This document shows, piece after piece, positions 26,041 to 35,200 of a stretch of DNA of 64,000 bases. The first letter of the stretch is position 1. Each line of letters starts with the position of its first letter. Below the pieces are notes generated by a model. It made no database searches and had not been told where the DNA came from. It saw only the letters and a program-made list of their open reading frames with translations. The translations under genes were made by a program, and so were the position numbers. Source of the stretch: Bog-159 sp963738375 (lineage in GTDB: Bacteria; Acidobacteriota; Terriglobia; Bryobacterales; Bryobacteraceae); the NCBI GenBank assembly GCA_963738375.1, contig CAVTWL010000002.1, forward strand, positions 682,001-746,000, written 5' to 3'.

Positions 26041-26370
26041 GGCCGGCGATCGCCGCTGGTACTGCCTGCTTTCCCACGGGGCTTGCCGCTGCCGTTTCAG
26101 ATCGATCCTGGCATTGCCGAACAGCATGGCGGCCGGCCTGTCGAGAACCTGGCGCTCACCTGCCCGCACTGCCGCACAGGGGCCTATATTGCAGGCTTGA
26201 CCCGATCACTGGTCAAACCGTAGGGTATTCCATCCGCTGGGATTACTGGGAGGAACATTTTCGATGGGAGGAGGCGCGGCTGACTGGGCGCACAGCCGTC
26301 GGCCGCGCCACCGTACAGGTGCTGTCGATGAACGCTGAGGATAATCGGAATCGCCCTGCGACCGGAAGTC
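26041..26370 (+). pseudogene. Degenerate HNH endonuclease
   Basis: Fragments of an HNH nuclease persist in two frames. 26090-26200 reads PFQIDPGIAEQHGGRPVENL then ALTCPHCRTGAYIAGL. From 26244 it reads YWEEHFRWEEARLTGRTAVG then RATVQVLSMNAEDN. The expected catalytic LDHIIAxxHGG has become IDPGIAEQHGG, losing the key His, and the N-terminal CxxC knuckle is scrambled. It follows its usual partner, also decayed, so the module is dead. Confidence 0.6.
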
Positions 26371-26611
26371 GCGTTCTGAAGCCTGTGCTACCGCTCGAAG
26401 TCAACCGCGGCCGCCGGAGGGAGCGACGCAAGCCGCGCGGGCTGTGGCTGTGGGCCAAGGAATCCAGGCTCCCAGCAGGAGGACGACGAGGCAATGCTTC
26501 GCTTGAATGAGGAAGGGCAGCGATCCGGCACGCGCCAACCTGCCTATTTCCAATCATCGTGGATTATACCAATGGGCCTGAGGATGCGCACCCCTCACGG
26601 ACCGATGGTTT
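26371..26611 (+). other. Gene-free stretch after the HNH remnant
   Basis: About 240 bases with no supported gene. A short open segment (AMLRLNEEG, about 26491) may be more of the HNH remnant. No promoter motif is convincing. Confidence 0.3.
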
Positions 26612-27283
26612 ATGCTAATAGGGACGAAAAAGGGCTTGATGGGGACTGTTTCAGCGGCGCAGCATCCGGGTGTTTGGCTGGCGGGGGGGCGGCTGCCAAT
26701 TTCGGAGAATCCTCCGTTGGGGCGGTTGATGGAGGGGGTGGAACGGGTGGCTGCGATCCGGGCGGAGATTGGGAGCGCGGCTAAGGTGACGACGATGCCT
26801 CCGGTGGAGATTGTGCCTTATATCTGGACGCGGGAGCGGGCGCTGATTTGCGGGCGGGTGACGGCGCTGCGGCAGGGGGATTCCGCTTATTTTGGCGTGC
26901 AGATTCCTGCGCCGACGGCTCTTTGCACGGACCGGGCGGCGGTGCGGGCTTTGCTGGTGCACGAGTTCGCGCACTGGTTTTATATCGCGACGCGGGTGGT
27001 GAACGGTTCGGAGCAAGCGGGGGGCTCTTTGGATTTGCGAAGCGAGGGGCTGGGCGAGGCGGATACGCAGATTCATGCGGCGGATTGGTTTGGAGAGGAG
27101 GACGCGCGCAATTTCATCCAGCATGGGGATGAGGCGACGCGGGGGATATCGAGCCAGGCGGCGGGGCTGGAGAAGTTATTTTACGTGGTCAGTCCACGCA
27201 TGGGGGACGCCGTGGGGAACATTCACATCAGCGAGGACGTGCGGGCGCACATCCGGGGATTACGGGCAGGCGGGTTGGGGTAG
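26612..27283 (+). CDS. HExxH-containing putative zinc peptidase
   Basis: A 223-residue cytosolic-looking protein with no signal peptide. The segment VRALLVHEFAHWFYIATRVV carries HEFAH at residues 117-121, a classical zinc-binding helix. A downstream acidic segment (EGLGEADTQIHAADWFGEED) could supply the third ligand. I do not recognise the family. It lies 9 bases upstream of the bacilliredoxin gene, so the two are likely cotranscribed. Confidence 0.55.
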   Translation: MLIGTKKGLMGTVSAAQHPGVWLAGGRLPISENPPLGRLMEGVERVAAIRAEIGSAAKVTTMPPVEIVPYIWTRERALICGRVTALRQGDSAYFGVQIPAPTALCTDRAAVRALLVHEFAHWFYIATRVVNGSEQAGGSLDLRSEGLGEADTQIHAADWFGEEDARNFIQHGDEATRGISSQAAGLEKLFYVVSPRMGDAVGNIHISEDVRAHIRGLRAGGLG

Positions 27284-27292
27284 AATCGGGGG

Positions 27293-27730
27293 GTGACATA
27301 CCCTGAAGAATTTATTGCTCCCATGCGGAGCGACCTGACGCAATACGGCGTGGAAGAGGCGCGGACGCCGGAGGCTGTGGACCGGTTGTTGGGGCCGCAG
27401 AGCGGTACCGTACTGATGGTGGTGAACAGCATTTGCGGGTGCGCGGCGGGCCGTGCGCGTCCGGCGGTGGGAATGGCATTGCGGCACAAGGCGCGGCCGG
27501 ACAAGGCGGCGACTGTTTTTGCGGGCGGTGATGTAGCCGCAGTGGCGCACTTGCGGGCGCTGCTGGCGGAATATCCACCTTCCTCGCCGTTCATGGCTTT
27601 ATTCCGTGACGGCAAGCCGGTTTATGTTTTGCATCGCAGCGATATCGAACGGCGGGAAGCGCACGAGATTGCGGGGCTGCTGACGGGCGCATTCGATCGC
27701 TTCTGCGCCGCGAGCGTGGCCGGAAGTTGA
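27293..27730 (+). CDS. brxA: Bacilliredoxin, BrxA/BrxB (YphP/YqiW) family
   Basis: A 145-residue thioredoxin-fold protein that removes bacillithiol (or a similar thiol) from proteins. The active-site C-G-C motif lies in VVNSICGCAAGRARPA (Cys48 and Cys50), the family hallmark. Conserved flanks are TVFAGGDVAAVAHLR and YPPSSPFMALFRDGKPVYVL. GTG at 27293 is the start. The gene implies a bacillithiol-like thiol in this organism, though no bsh gene is present here. Confidence 0.88.
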   Translation: MTYPEEFIAPMRSDLTQYGVEEARTPEAVDRLLGPQSGTVLMVVNSICGCAAGRARPAVGMALRHKARPDKAATVFAGGDVAAVAHLRALLAEYPPSSPFMALFRDGKPVYVLHRSDIERREAHEIAGLLTGAFDRFCAASVAGS

Positions 27731-30106
27731 CAAGAGTTCAGACAGTAGGTTTCCATGATGCACATATTACTAATGTCCGAACGACCCTACGGCCGGTTGG
27801 TCTGGTATTGGTTCTACTCGCCTCGTTTGGCATACAGGAGGCAGCGGGCGGCGGCGGCGCCCTCCGCGCCGACGATGGTCCTACCACAGGTGGCATTTGG
27901 CGGCGGGTGGTACACGGCGCTGTACTTCACCAACATCACGGGGTCGGCGGTTTCTTTCGCGGTGAACTTTATCGGGAACGACGGGACGCCGTTGACGCTG
28001 CCGTCGGTGGGCGGGGCGACGGCGCAAGTGAGCCTGGCGGCGTACGGCACGGCAATCATAGAAGCGCCGAATAGCGGCAATCTGGTGCAAGGGTACGCGG
28101 CATTCACGCTGCCGAGCGGGGTGATCGGGTACGGCGTGTTTCGGGCCAGCGTGACGGGGCAGCCGGATCAGGAAGCGGTGGTACCGTTATCGGACGGGTC
28201 GGCGGTGGAGAATCAACTGACGTGGGACGAGACGGGGCTGACGACGTCGGTGGCGATCGTGAATCCGAGCGCGACGGCAGCGACGGTGGCGATCACGGTA
28301 TGGGATGAAGGCGGCAATACGATCGGGAGTTCATCGCTGGCGCTGCCGGCATTCAACAAGATGGCGACCGAACTGCGAACGCTACCGGGGCTGAGCGGGA
28401 TGTTGGGGAAGCGAGGTTCGGCGCAGTTCAAGGTGACGACGGGAAACGTGGCGGTGCTGGGGCTGCGGTTTGGGCAGTCGTTCACCTCGATTCCGACGAC
28501 GCGCGGGGCTGTGCCTGGTATCTCGCACGCGAGCGTGCTGCCGCAGGTAGCATTTGGCGGCGGGTGGTACACGGCGCTGTATTTTTCGAATGTGACGGCG
28601 GCGCCGGTTTCGTTTGCGGTGGATTTCGTGGGAAACGATGGGAAGCCTTTGACGGTGCCTTCGGTGGGAGGTTCGACGGCGCAGGTGAGCCTGGCGGCAT
28701 ACGGCACGGCGATCATCGAGGCGCCGAACAGCGGCAGCCTGGTGCAGGGCTATGCGGCATTCACGCTGCCGGGCGGAGTATCGGGCTATGGGGTATTCCG
28801 GGCGAGCGTGACGGGGCAGCCGGATCAGGAAGCGGTGGTGCCGCTGTCGGACGCGGATGCGGCTTCGAATACGCTGACTTGGGACGAGACAGGTCTGACC
28901 ACATCGGTGGCGATCGTGAATCCGAGCGCGACGGCGACGACGGTGGCGATCACAATTTGGGACGAGAACGGCATTACGATTGGGAGCGCGACGGTGGCGC
29001 TGGCGGCCGGGAACAAGACGGCGACGGAGTTGCGGACGCTGCCCGGGCTCAGTGGGATGGAGGGGACGCGGGGGTCGGCGCAATTCGCGGTATCGACCGG
29101 GAGCGTGGCAGTACTGGGGCTGCGGTTTGGGCAGTCGTTTACTTCTATACCGACGTACAGTTCAGAAAGCGCGACGACCGATTTAATCGCGGAGCGGGCG
29201 CTGGCGCAGACGGGGCTGGCGATCGGGCAGGCATCTACCGTGTTGCAGAGCCAGTTGAACGTGTTGACGGCGGCGCTTACGAAGCAGACCAATTGCACGG
29301 CGCTCGAGGGAGGCGGCAGCGTGCGATACGGCGTGGGCGCGGGCGGGGTGACGATTTATTACGACTCGCATTGCGCGCAGCAGTATCTGACTACAGGTCC
29401 AAACCTGACGATGACCGCAGCCAACAATAATACGATCGTAATTGCCGAGACCGCGACTTACTACGGACTGAACGGAACGACGATCGGGGCGATGAAGATC
29501 AACGAGACGGCGGTAATTGAGAGCGACTCGGAAAATGTCAACGTGTATGGGCTGGGCCTGTTCACTCCGGCGGGCTCCGGGACGACGCCGGTGCAACTGG
29601 GCGTCTACTGTGCGTTGTCGCTATCGTCGAGCGCGTGCGCGGGTGGTATTGCGCAAGACTTTCCCGAGTTAGGGCTGGCGATTGGCGCGGTGACGCCGCT
29701 GACTCTGGCATTGGGCAGCACGGAAACTTCGCCGGTAACATTTATGGGCGGGGGTTCCGCGGTGACGGGACCGATCGGGTCGTTGAAACTGACCAACCCG
29801 TCGCCGACTTCACTGTTGATCGATGGTGGCACGGCGTTTGCGACTACGACATGCAGCGGGGGGGCGGCGGAGTTCGTGTTGTTTCCGCCGACGCCGACGG
29901 CTTGGACGCTGACGGACGTGGGGCACGACCAGATGCTGGCAATTGCGGTGGCCAGCAATACGACGCGGAACCTGACGATTACGATCTCGCGGCTGAGCAC
30001 GGGGGCGGTGCTGGCGACGGGCGCGCTGGATCAATCGGGATCGGGAACGATCACGTATTCGGACGGGAGTACCGCGGCGATTACGAATTGGGCTTTAGCG
30101 GATTAA
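27727..30106 (+). CDS. Secreted protein with two tandem ~206-residue repeats
   Basis: A large extracellular protein. The main frame (open from 27755) carries two tandem units of about 206 residues, each beginning LPQVAFGGGWYTALYF and ending near LRFGQSFTSIPT, then a beta-rich C-terminal part to residue 783. The first about 35 residues of that frame do not look like a signal. The +2 frame starting near 27727 reads RPVGLVLVLLASFGIQEAAG, a good signal peptide, so a base error in the GC-run near 27855 probably splits the gene. No enzyme motif is visible; a surface or matrix role is a guess. Confidence 0.65.
27881..29157 (+). repeat. Tandem coding duplication (two ~620-base units)
   Basis: Units 27881-28500 and 28538-29157 start 657 bases apart and match closely at DNA level over long blocks (for example CATTTGGCGGCGGGTGG in both). 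Protein identity is even higher, in frame, so the duplication was selected for coding continuity. Confidence 0.85.
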
Positions 30107-30134
30107 CGCGGGAGGGGGAAGAGAGCAGGGCTTG

Positions 30135-30162
30135 CCGGGCGGAGCCTTGCGGATCCGCCCGG
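30135..30162 (+). terminator. GC hairpin after the repeat protein gene
   Basis: CCGGGCGGA and TCCGCCCGG form a perfect 9-bp stem with a 10-base loop, 29 bases past the stop at 30106. No T-run follows, so termination would rely on other factors. Confidence 0.45.
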
Positions 30163-30265
30163 GTCGCGTCGAACATATTTGACCCTGTAATAATAACTTC
30201 TTTGTCCCCTTCCGGTCGGGGAATACGCATACTATAACATAAGACTCCACGAGCCCATAAAAGCA

Positions 30266-30841
30266 TTGCGATTCCAATCCTTCAGTGAGGAGTACGTGCA
30301 GCGCCTGGCGGACAGGGACCCCGAGACAAGCGCGCACTTCGCCACGTATTTCACCGAGCTTCTTTACCTGAAGCTGCGGGTGCGTTTGCGGTCGGCGCAA
30401 CTGATCGAGGATGTGCGGCAGGAGACGCTGTTGCGGGTGTTGTCCCGACTGAGGCGAGGGGTGCAGGTGGAAAGTCTTCCCGGGTTCGTGAACGGGGTTT
30501 GCAACAAGGTGATGATGGAGTTGTGCCGGAAGGACGGGCGCGAGGACACATTGGACGAGAATGTAGAAGAGCCGATCGACCCACTGACGCTCGATCCGGA
30601 TGCGGGACTGGTAAACGAGGATAGGAAGCGGGCGATTGGGCGGGTATTTGAAGCGTTAGGGGCGCGGGACCGGCGGATTCTGCAGGCGCTTTACGTGGAT
30701 GAACTCAGCAAAGAGCAGGTATGCAAGATTTTCAAAGTGGATTCGGACTACCTTCGCGTGCTGGTTCACCGGGCGAAGAAGGCTTTCCGGGAGGAGTATT
30801 TGAAGGAAGAGCCGCCGCCGTTCAATCGAGCCGCAGGGTAA
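30266..30841 (+). CDS. RNA polymerase sigma factor, ECF-like (sigma-70 family)
   Basis: A 191-residue alternative sigma factor. Region 2 is at about residues 30-90 (LIEDVRQETLLRVLSRLRRG); region 4 HTH is at about 130-180 (ALGARDRRILQALYVDELSK; DYLRVLVHRAKKAFREEYL). TTG at 30266 is the start. No anti-sigma gene is adjacent; the next gene is on the other strand and overlaps its end by 20 bases. A likely promoter (TACTATAAC near 30230) lies upstream. The regulon is unknown. Confidence 0.85.
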   Translation: MRFQSFSEEYVQRLADRDPETSAHFATYFTELLYLKLRVRLRSAQLIEDVRQETLLRVLSRLRRGVQVESLPGFVNGVCNKVMMELCRKDGREDTLDENVEEPIDPLTLDPDAGLVNEDRKRAIGRVFEALGARDRRILQALYVDELSKEQVCKIFKVDSDYLRVLVHRAKKAFREEYLKEEPPPFNRAAG

Positions 30842-31304
30842 CGACGGCTTGCGCTTCGGCCGAGCGGCCCTCGCCGACGGGTCCAACCTGCTCGGCGGTT
30901 TTGAATTTCACGGACACACGATCGACATCGAGCTTGAGGGTCTGCGCCAACTGGCGGCGGATGGCTTCGCGGAAGTCCTTGAGCTTGGGGCGTTCGAGGA
31001 TGACGGTGGAGTCGACGTTGACCACGCGAAAGCCTCCGGCGTGGGCGAGATCGAGGACATGGGTAAGGAACAGAAGGCTGCCGGCGCCTTGCCAACGCTG
31101 GTCGGTATCGGGGAAGTGCATGCCGATATCGCCGAGGGCGGCTGCGCCGAGGATGGCGTCGGTGATGGCATGGGAGAGGACGTCGGCGTCGGAGTGGCCA
31201 GCCAGACCGAAGGTGGACGGGATGGTGACGCCGCCGAGGATGAGGGGGCGATCGGGGGCGATCCTGTGGACGTCCCAGCCGATGCCGGTGCGGTATTCGC
31301 TCAC
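30822..31304 (-). CDS. ispF: 2-C-methyl-D-erythritol 2,4-cyclodiphosphate synthase
   Basis: A 160-residue enzyme of the non-mevalonate isoprenoid pathway, forming MEcPP from CDP-ME 2-phosphate. Zinc and substrate motifs are visible: GIGWDVHRIAPDRPLILGGV (the DxH zinc motif), GLAGHSDADVLSHAITDAIL, DIGMHFPDTD and VKFKTAEQVGPVGEGRSAEA. It is normal length and intact. It overlaps ispD by 4 bases and is translated after it. Confidence 0.96.
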   Translation of the reverse strand: MSEYRTGIGWDVHRIAPDRPLILGGVTIPSTFGLAGHSDADVLSHAITDAILGAAALGDIGMHFPDTDQRWQGAGSLLFLTHVLDLAHAGGFRVVNVDSTVILERPKLKDFREAIRRQLAQTLKLDVDRVSVKFKTAEQVGPVGEGRSAEAQAVVTLRLD

Positions 31305-32035
31305 AATTCCCGCGGGGCGGTTTCTTCTTCGAGGAAGAGGCGCGCCAGATCCATATCGGTGGGCTTAGTGATTTTGATGTTGCGGTCGCTGCCGAGGACG
31401 ACGGAGACTTCGACTTCGAGGCGTTCGACGAGGCTGGATTCGTCGGTACCGGTGAAGCCATCGGCTTGGGCGGCGGCGAAGGCGCGGACGAGCAGGTCAT
31501 AGCGGAAGACCTGGGGAGTCTGGGCGAGGACCAGTTTTTCGCGCGGCAGGGTGGCGCTGATTCTCGCTTTGTTGGTTTGCGCGCGGGCGACCTGTTTCAC
31601 GGTGTCGACAGGGACGATGCCGACGATGGCGGCGCCGGTTTCGGTGGCTTCAGCGATGACGCGGTCAATGGTTTCGAGGTCGATGAAGGGGCGTACGGCG
31701 TCGTGAACGGCGACGAGGGTGGTATCGGGGTCGAGCGTGGCGAGGGCGTTCTCGACAGATTGCTGGCGGGAATTGCCGCCTTGCACGGCGCGGATCTTCT
31801 TGCCGCGGATTTCCTTGTCGAGGAGGGCTGCGACCCAGTCGAGGTCTTCGGCGCGGACGGCGACGACGATCTGATCGACGCGCGGGGCAGCGGCGAATTT
31901 ACGCACGGAATGCAGGAGGATGGGCGCGCCATCGAGGAGCATGAACTGTTTGCGGCTGGTGCCGGCCTTTTCGGCGGAGGAGCGGCCCATGCGAGTACCG
32001 AGGCCCGCGGCGGGCAGAATAACGGCTACTTTCAT
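31301..32035 (-). CDS. ispD: 2-C-methyl-D-erythritol 4-phosphate cytidylyltransferase
   Basis: A 244-residue MEP-pathway enzyme that couples MEP to CTP. The nucleotidyltransferase signature AVILPAAGLGTRMG opens the protein. VAVHDAVRPFIDLETIDRVI and TLPREKLVLAQTPQVFRYDL are IspD motifs, and ESSLVERLEVEVSVVLGSDR precedes the C-terminal KITKPTDMDLA. It forms an ispD-ispF operon, likely with the PIN/TRAM gene upstream (37-base gap). Confidence 0.95.
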   Translation of the reverse strand: MKVAVILPAAGLGTRMGRSSAEKAGTSRKQFMLLDGAPILLHSVRKFAAAPRVDQIVVAVRAEDLDWVAALLDKEIRGKKIRAVQGGNSRQQSVENALATLDPDTTLVAVHDAVRPFIDLETIDRVIAEATETGAAIVGIVPVDTVKQVARAQTNKARISATLPREKLVLAQTPQVFRYDLLVRAFAAAQADGFTGTDESSLVERLEVEVSVVLGSDRNIKITKPTDMDLARLFLEEETAPREL

Positions 32036-32072
32036 ATAGGTGATCCGGGAGACGCCACACGGCGCTCCGAAC

Positions 32073-33164
32073 TTACGATTCTACCGTGGATTTCTCGGAT
32101 GCGAGGGCCTCGGGCTTGCGGGGGGCGCGTTCGTGGCGGTCGGCGCCGGCGCTGGCGGCCACGGCATGCATGCGCTCGTCGAACTTGCCGAAGATCATTT
32201 TGCCGGCGGTAGTTTGCAGGACGCTGGTGACGGAGATATCGATGGTCTTGGAGATCATCTTGCGGGCGTTATCGACGACCACCATGGTGCCGTCATCGAG
32301 GTAGGCGACGCCCTGGTTGAATTCCTTGCCTTCCTTGAGGATGAAGACGCGCATGGTTTCGCCGGGGAGGACGATGGGTTTGAGGGCGTTGGCGAGCTCA
32401 TTGATATTGAGGACCTGGACGCCGTGGAGCTGCGCGACTTTGTTGAGGTTGAAGTCGTTGGTGACGATTTTGGAATCGTAGACTTTGGCGAGTTCGATCA
32501 GTTTCATGTCGACTTCGCGGACGTGGGGGAAGTCGTCCTCAACGATCTGGATGTTGAGGAGGGCCATTTTCTGGATGCGCTGGAGGATATCGAGGCCGCG
32601 GCGGCCGCGATTGCGCTTCATGGAGTCGGCGGAATCGGCGACGAGCTGGAGTTCGCGGAGGACGAACTGGGGGATGACGAGGATGCCATCGAGGAAGCCG
32701 GTTTCGGCGATGTCGGCGATGCGGCCGTCGATGATGACGCTGGTGTCGAGGATTTTAAACGATTTCTTAGATACTTTTTCACCGCCGAAGACGCCTCCGA
32801 GGGCGGAGAGGTTTAATAGGTCGCCTTTCTTAGCTCCAAGAATAAGGCCGACGTAGGTCATGAAGAGGAGCAGGCAGACTTGGATGAAAGGAATCAGAGA
32901 GCCGGCGTCGACGCGGGCCCAATTGAGGACCAGGGACATAAAGAAGGCGCCGACGATGCCGAGGACGGAGCCGAAGGCGGCGCCGATGAGCCGCTTCAAG
33001 CTGACTTGTTCGAGGCGGATTTCGAAGAAAATAATGCAGATACCGATTACCAGGCCAGCCAGGGCATCCCACAGGGTGGGAGCAGTGAAGAATGGGTGGA
33101 GGAGGTAGCCGGAGGCGGTCAGGACGAGCACGAATATGATGCGGACGATGGCTAGATCGAGCAA
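32073..33164 (-). CDS. PIN/TRAM-domain membrane protein (YacL-like)
   Basis: About 363 residues. Four membrane helices fill residues 1-115 (LLDLAIVRIIFVLVLTASGY; GLVIGICIIFFEIRLEQ; LIGAAFGSVLGIVGAFFMSL; FIQVCLLLFMTYVGLILGA). A PIN nuclease-like domain has the acidic residues of KILDTSVIIDGRIADIAET and DSKIVTNDFNLNKVA, and a TRAM-like RNA-binding segment follows (GETMRVFILKEGKEFNQGVA). TTG at 33164 is chosen because AAGGGG sits 6 bases upstream and the first helix starts there. YacL-type proteins commonly precede ispD. The tail is basic. Confidence 0.85.
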   Translation of the reverse strand: MLDLAIVRIIFVLVLTASGYLLHPFFTAPTLWDALAGLVIGICIIFFEIRLEQVSLKRLIGAAFGSVLGIVGAFFMSLVLNWARVDAGSLIPFIQVCLLLFMTYVGLILGAKKGDLLNLSALGGVFGGEKVSKKSFKILDTSVIIDGRIADIAETGFLDGILVIPQFVLRELQLVADSADSMKRNRGRRGLDILQRIQKMALLNIQIVEDDFPHVREVDMKLIELAKVYDSKIVTNDFNLNKVAQLHGVQVLNINELANALKPIVLPGETMRVFILKEGKEFNQGVAYLDDGTMVVVDNARKMISKTIDISVTSVLQTTAGKMIFGKFDERMHAVAASAGADRHERAPRKPEALASEKSTVES

Positions 33165-33479
33165 GAAACACCCCTTTCCGGGAAGTGAGAGAGAGCGTGA
33201 AGATAAGGGAACGTTCTCTCGACCGTGATTATGCGAGCGACGGGGTCGCGCCAAGAGTATAGCATTCTAAGGGTATTTGAGAATACTGCACTTATGGCTA
33301 TAGGCGCGCGACACAGAAGTGGAGATCCGTCAGAATCGACGGCAAAGGTGTGAGATCTGAGCGTAGACGGTAGTGCAGACAAGCTGTCAGACCGCGCAAC
33401 AGAATGGGCCCCGATGAAGGCCGGTAAACGCGGATGAAAAGCACCCCAGTTATCGGCATTGATCGGTGTTCATGGGCGG

Positions 33480-33662
33480 CCGGAAAGTCGATGGCAGTGA
33501 CCTGATGGCCGGGGGCGGCGAAGAAGAGGGCGGCGTTGCCCGTCCCGCAGCCGGATTCGAGAATGGGACTTACCAACTGGCTGGCGACGGCGACGAAGGG
33601 CGGCTGCGGCCGCCCGATTTCCCAAGGTGCGGGGCCGGTGTAGGTCTGCGCGAAACCGGGGA
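33480..33662 (-). pseudogene. N-terminal fragment of a class I SAM methyltransferase
   Basis: Read leftward, the fragment encodes FAQTYTGPAPWEIGRPQPPF then VSPILESGCGTGNAALFFAA and PGHQVTAIDFP. 'PWEIGRPQP' plus the E-x-GCGTG motif I is the start of thiopurine-methyltransferase-like enzymes. After motif I the frame continues as unrelated sequence to a stop at 33298, so over two thirds of the protein is missing. It overlaps the 3' end of the PadR frame, indicating that a deletion joined the two genes. Confidence 0.65.
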
Positions 33663-34280
33663 GCGGCCGCGTTCGAAGCCTTTGCCGGCCTCCGCGAGGC
33701 GTTCTAACAGTTCGTCGACGCGGCGCTGGTTGGCGGCCAGGTATTCGGCGCCTTCGGCGGTGGCGGCATATACCTTCTTACCGTTTTCGGCGGAGGCGGC
33801 GGTGAGACCTTCGTCCTCGGGCATGGTGAGCGTGGGATAGATCACGCCGACACTGGGAGTGTAGCCGCCTGACGGACGCTGTTCCATGGTTTTGATGAGT
33901 TGATAGCCGTAGCTGGGCTGTTCGGAGAGCAGTTTCAGGACGACGAGTTTGACGTCGCCGGAATCGAAGAGGCGGGAGCGTCCATGGCCGAAGCCTCGTT
34001 CCGCGAAACCGCCTTCGAAATCGCCAGGGCCGGGGCCTCCGAAGCCGCGTTCGTGGCGGCGGCGTTCATGGCGTTCGCGCCGGCCGCGGGCGTGTTCGAT
34101 GCGGCCCTCCAGCCAGGCAAAGAGATTTTCGCGATTGGCGAGCGGCGCGGCCAGCGCATTCCGCGTCCTCGCTAAGGATCTTCCCCGCATCGAAGAGATC
34201 AAGCTCGATTGGCGGATTCTGTTGTATGCGCTGGGCTGCGCCATCGCCGTCACATTGTTGTGCGGCATCCTGCCAGCCAT
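33570..34280 (-). CDS. PadR-family regulator, both ends disturbed
   Basis: The central part is a PadR winged helix: RLFDSGDVKLVVLKLLSEQP, SYGYQLIKTMEQR, VGVIYPTLTMPEDEGL and NGKKVYAATAEGAEYLAANQ, followed by a coiled coil (RRVDELLERLAEAG). A His/Arg/Gly-rich leader precedes it, as in related acidobacterial regulators. The 3' end runs into the methyltransferase remnant (from about 33660) and lacks the usual C-terminal helix. The 5' end overlaps an antisense ADOP permease remnant, so the true start is uncertain (about 34150). PadR genes often sit beside ADOP permeases, which they probably control. Confidence 0.65.
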   Translation of the reverse strand: MAGRMPHNNVTAMAQPSAYNRIRQSSLISSMRGRSLARTRNALAAPLANRENLFAWLEGRIEHARGRRERHERRRHERGFGGPGPGDFEGGFAERGFGHGRSRLFDSGDVKLVVLKLLSEQPSYGYQLIKTMEQRPSGGYTPSVGVIYPTLTMPEDEGLTAASAENGKKVYAATAEGAEYLAANQRRVDELLERLAEAGKGFERGRSPVSRRPTPAPHLGKSGGRSRPSSPSPASW

Positions 34281-35198
34281 TCGCGGTGCAAGCCGTGAAT
34301 TGGCTGGATCGCTTGCCCTGGCGGGCCGATCGCAGGTCTCGGGACGTAATCCCTTTCAGTTTGTCCTGGTGGGCGTGCAAGTGGCGCTGGCCGTAACCCT
34401 TTTGGCCGGCGCTGGATTGTTGCTTCGCAGCTTCCAGGAGCTGGGCCGTGTTTCGCCGGCCTTTGATCCCGAGCACGTGTTGACTCTCCATGTGACCGCC
34501 TCCTATGGTGAAACCGGGGACCCGAAAGCGGCCAGCCAGAGCATGAATCGAATCGTAAACGCCCTGAACGCCATCCCCGGCTTGGAGTCCGCAGCCGCGT
34601 CCTTTTGGCTGCCTGGCGTGGCTACGACATTTCCGGTGGAGTTGAAATCACAGGAAGGCCGGGCAGAGAGCGAGCCGAAAATCATGACGGAATTCCGCGG
34701 CGTCAGCCCAGGTTATTTTGCCACCGGCGCATCCCGCTGCTCGCCGGCGAGATGTGCCGCGACGATCCCGGCAAATCGGTGATGATGGTCAATCACATCT
34801 TCGCCAATACCTACTTCGGCGGCGCGCCAGTAATCGGCCGTCACCTGGGACCGCCGTCAAACCCCTATCTTCCCACCGTTTACCTTTGCTGAGGAGCGAT
34901 GCAGCCCGGTCTGTAGTTCCTGGCGCGCACACATGGCGAGCCGATGGCCCTCGCCGAAACCCTTCGCCGCAAACTGCACGAACTGGAACCGCTGCGCTCC
35001 GTTTATGACATATCCGCGCTCACCAGCCTGATTTCCGACTCGTATGCGGAGAATCGTCTCCGTACCGTACTTCTTACCTTCTTCGCCCTGACGGCCGTGG
35101 CTTTGGCATGCGTGGGGCTGTACGGCACTCTCAGCTATATGGTGAACGTCAGAAAGCGAGAGGTGGGTCTGCGCTTGGCCCTCGGCAGCGACGGGTAA
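34160..35198 (+). pseudogene. Remnant of an ADOP-type (MacB/FtsX-like) permease
   Basis: Acidobacterial duplicated orphan permeases have about 800 residues; here only the middle survives. It starts abruptly at FRVLAKDLPRIEEIKLDWRI, continues LLYALGCAIAVTLLCGILPA, FVLVGVQVALAVTLLAGAGL and SFQELGRVSPAFDPEHVL, slips frame near 34735 and 34895, and ends YMVNVRKREVGLRLALGSDG then stop. The N-terminal MacB domain, first FtsX domain and last two helices are gone, so this is decay, not just base errors. Confidence 0.7.
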
Positions 35199-35200
35199 CT

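Noticed and set aside
25375..26223. Single 282-codon rightward gene
   Set aside because: Its first part is antisense to the HTH/SEC-C gene, and its second part is the decayed HNH module; it does not behave as one protein.
28300..29600. CRISPR-like periodicity in the 27.9-29.2 kb repeats
   Set aside because: The units are about 620 bases, coding and in frame, with no short repeat-spacer structure; no CRISPR array was seen anywhere.
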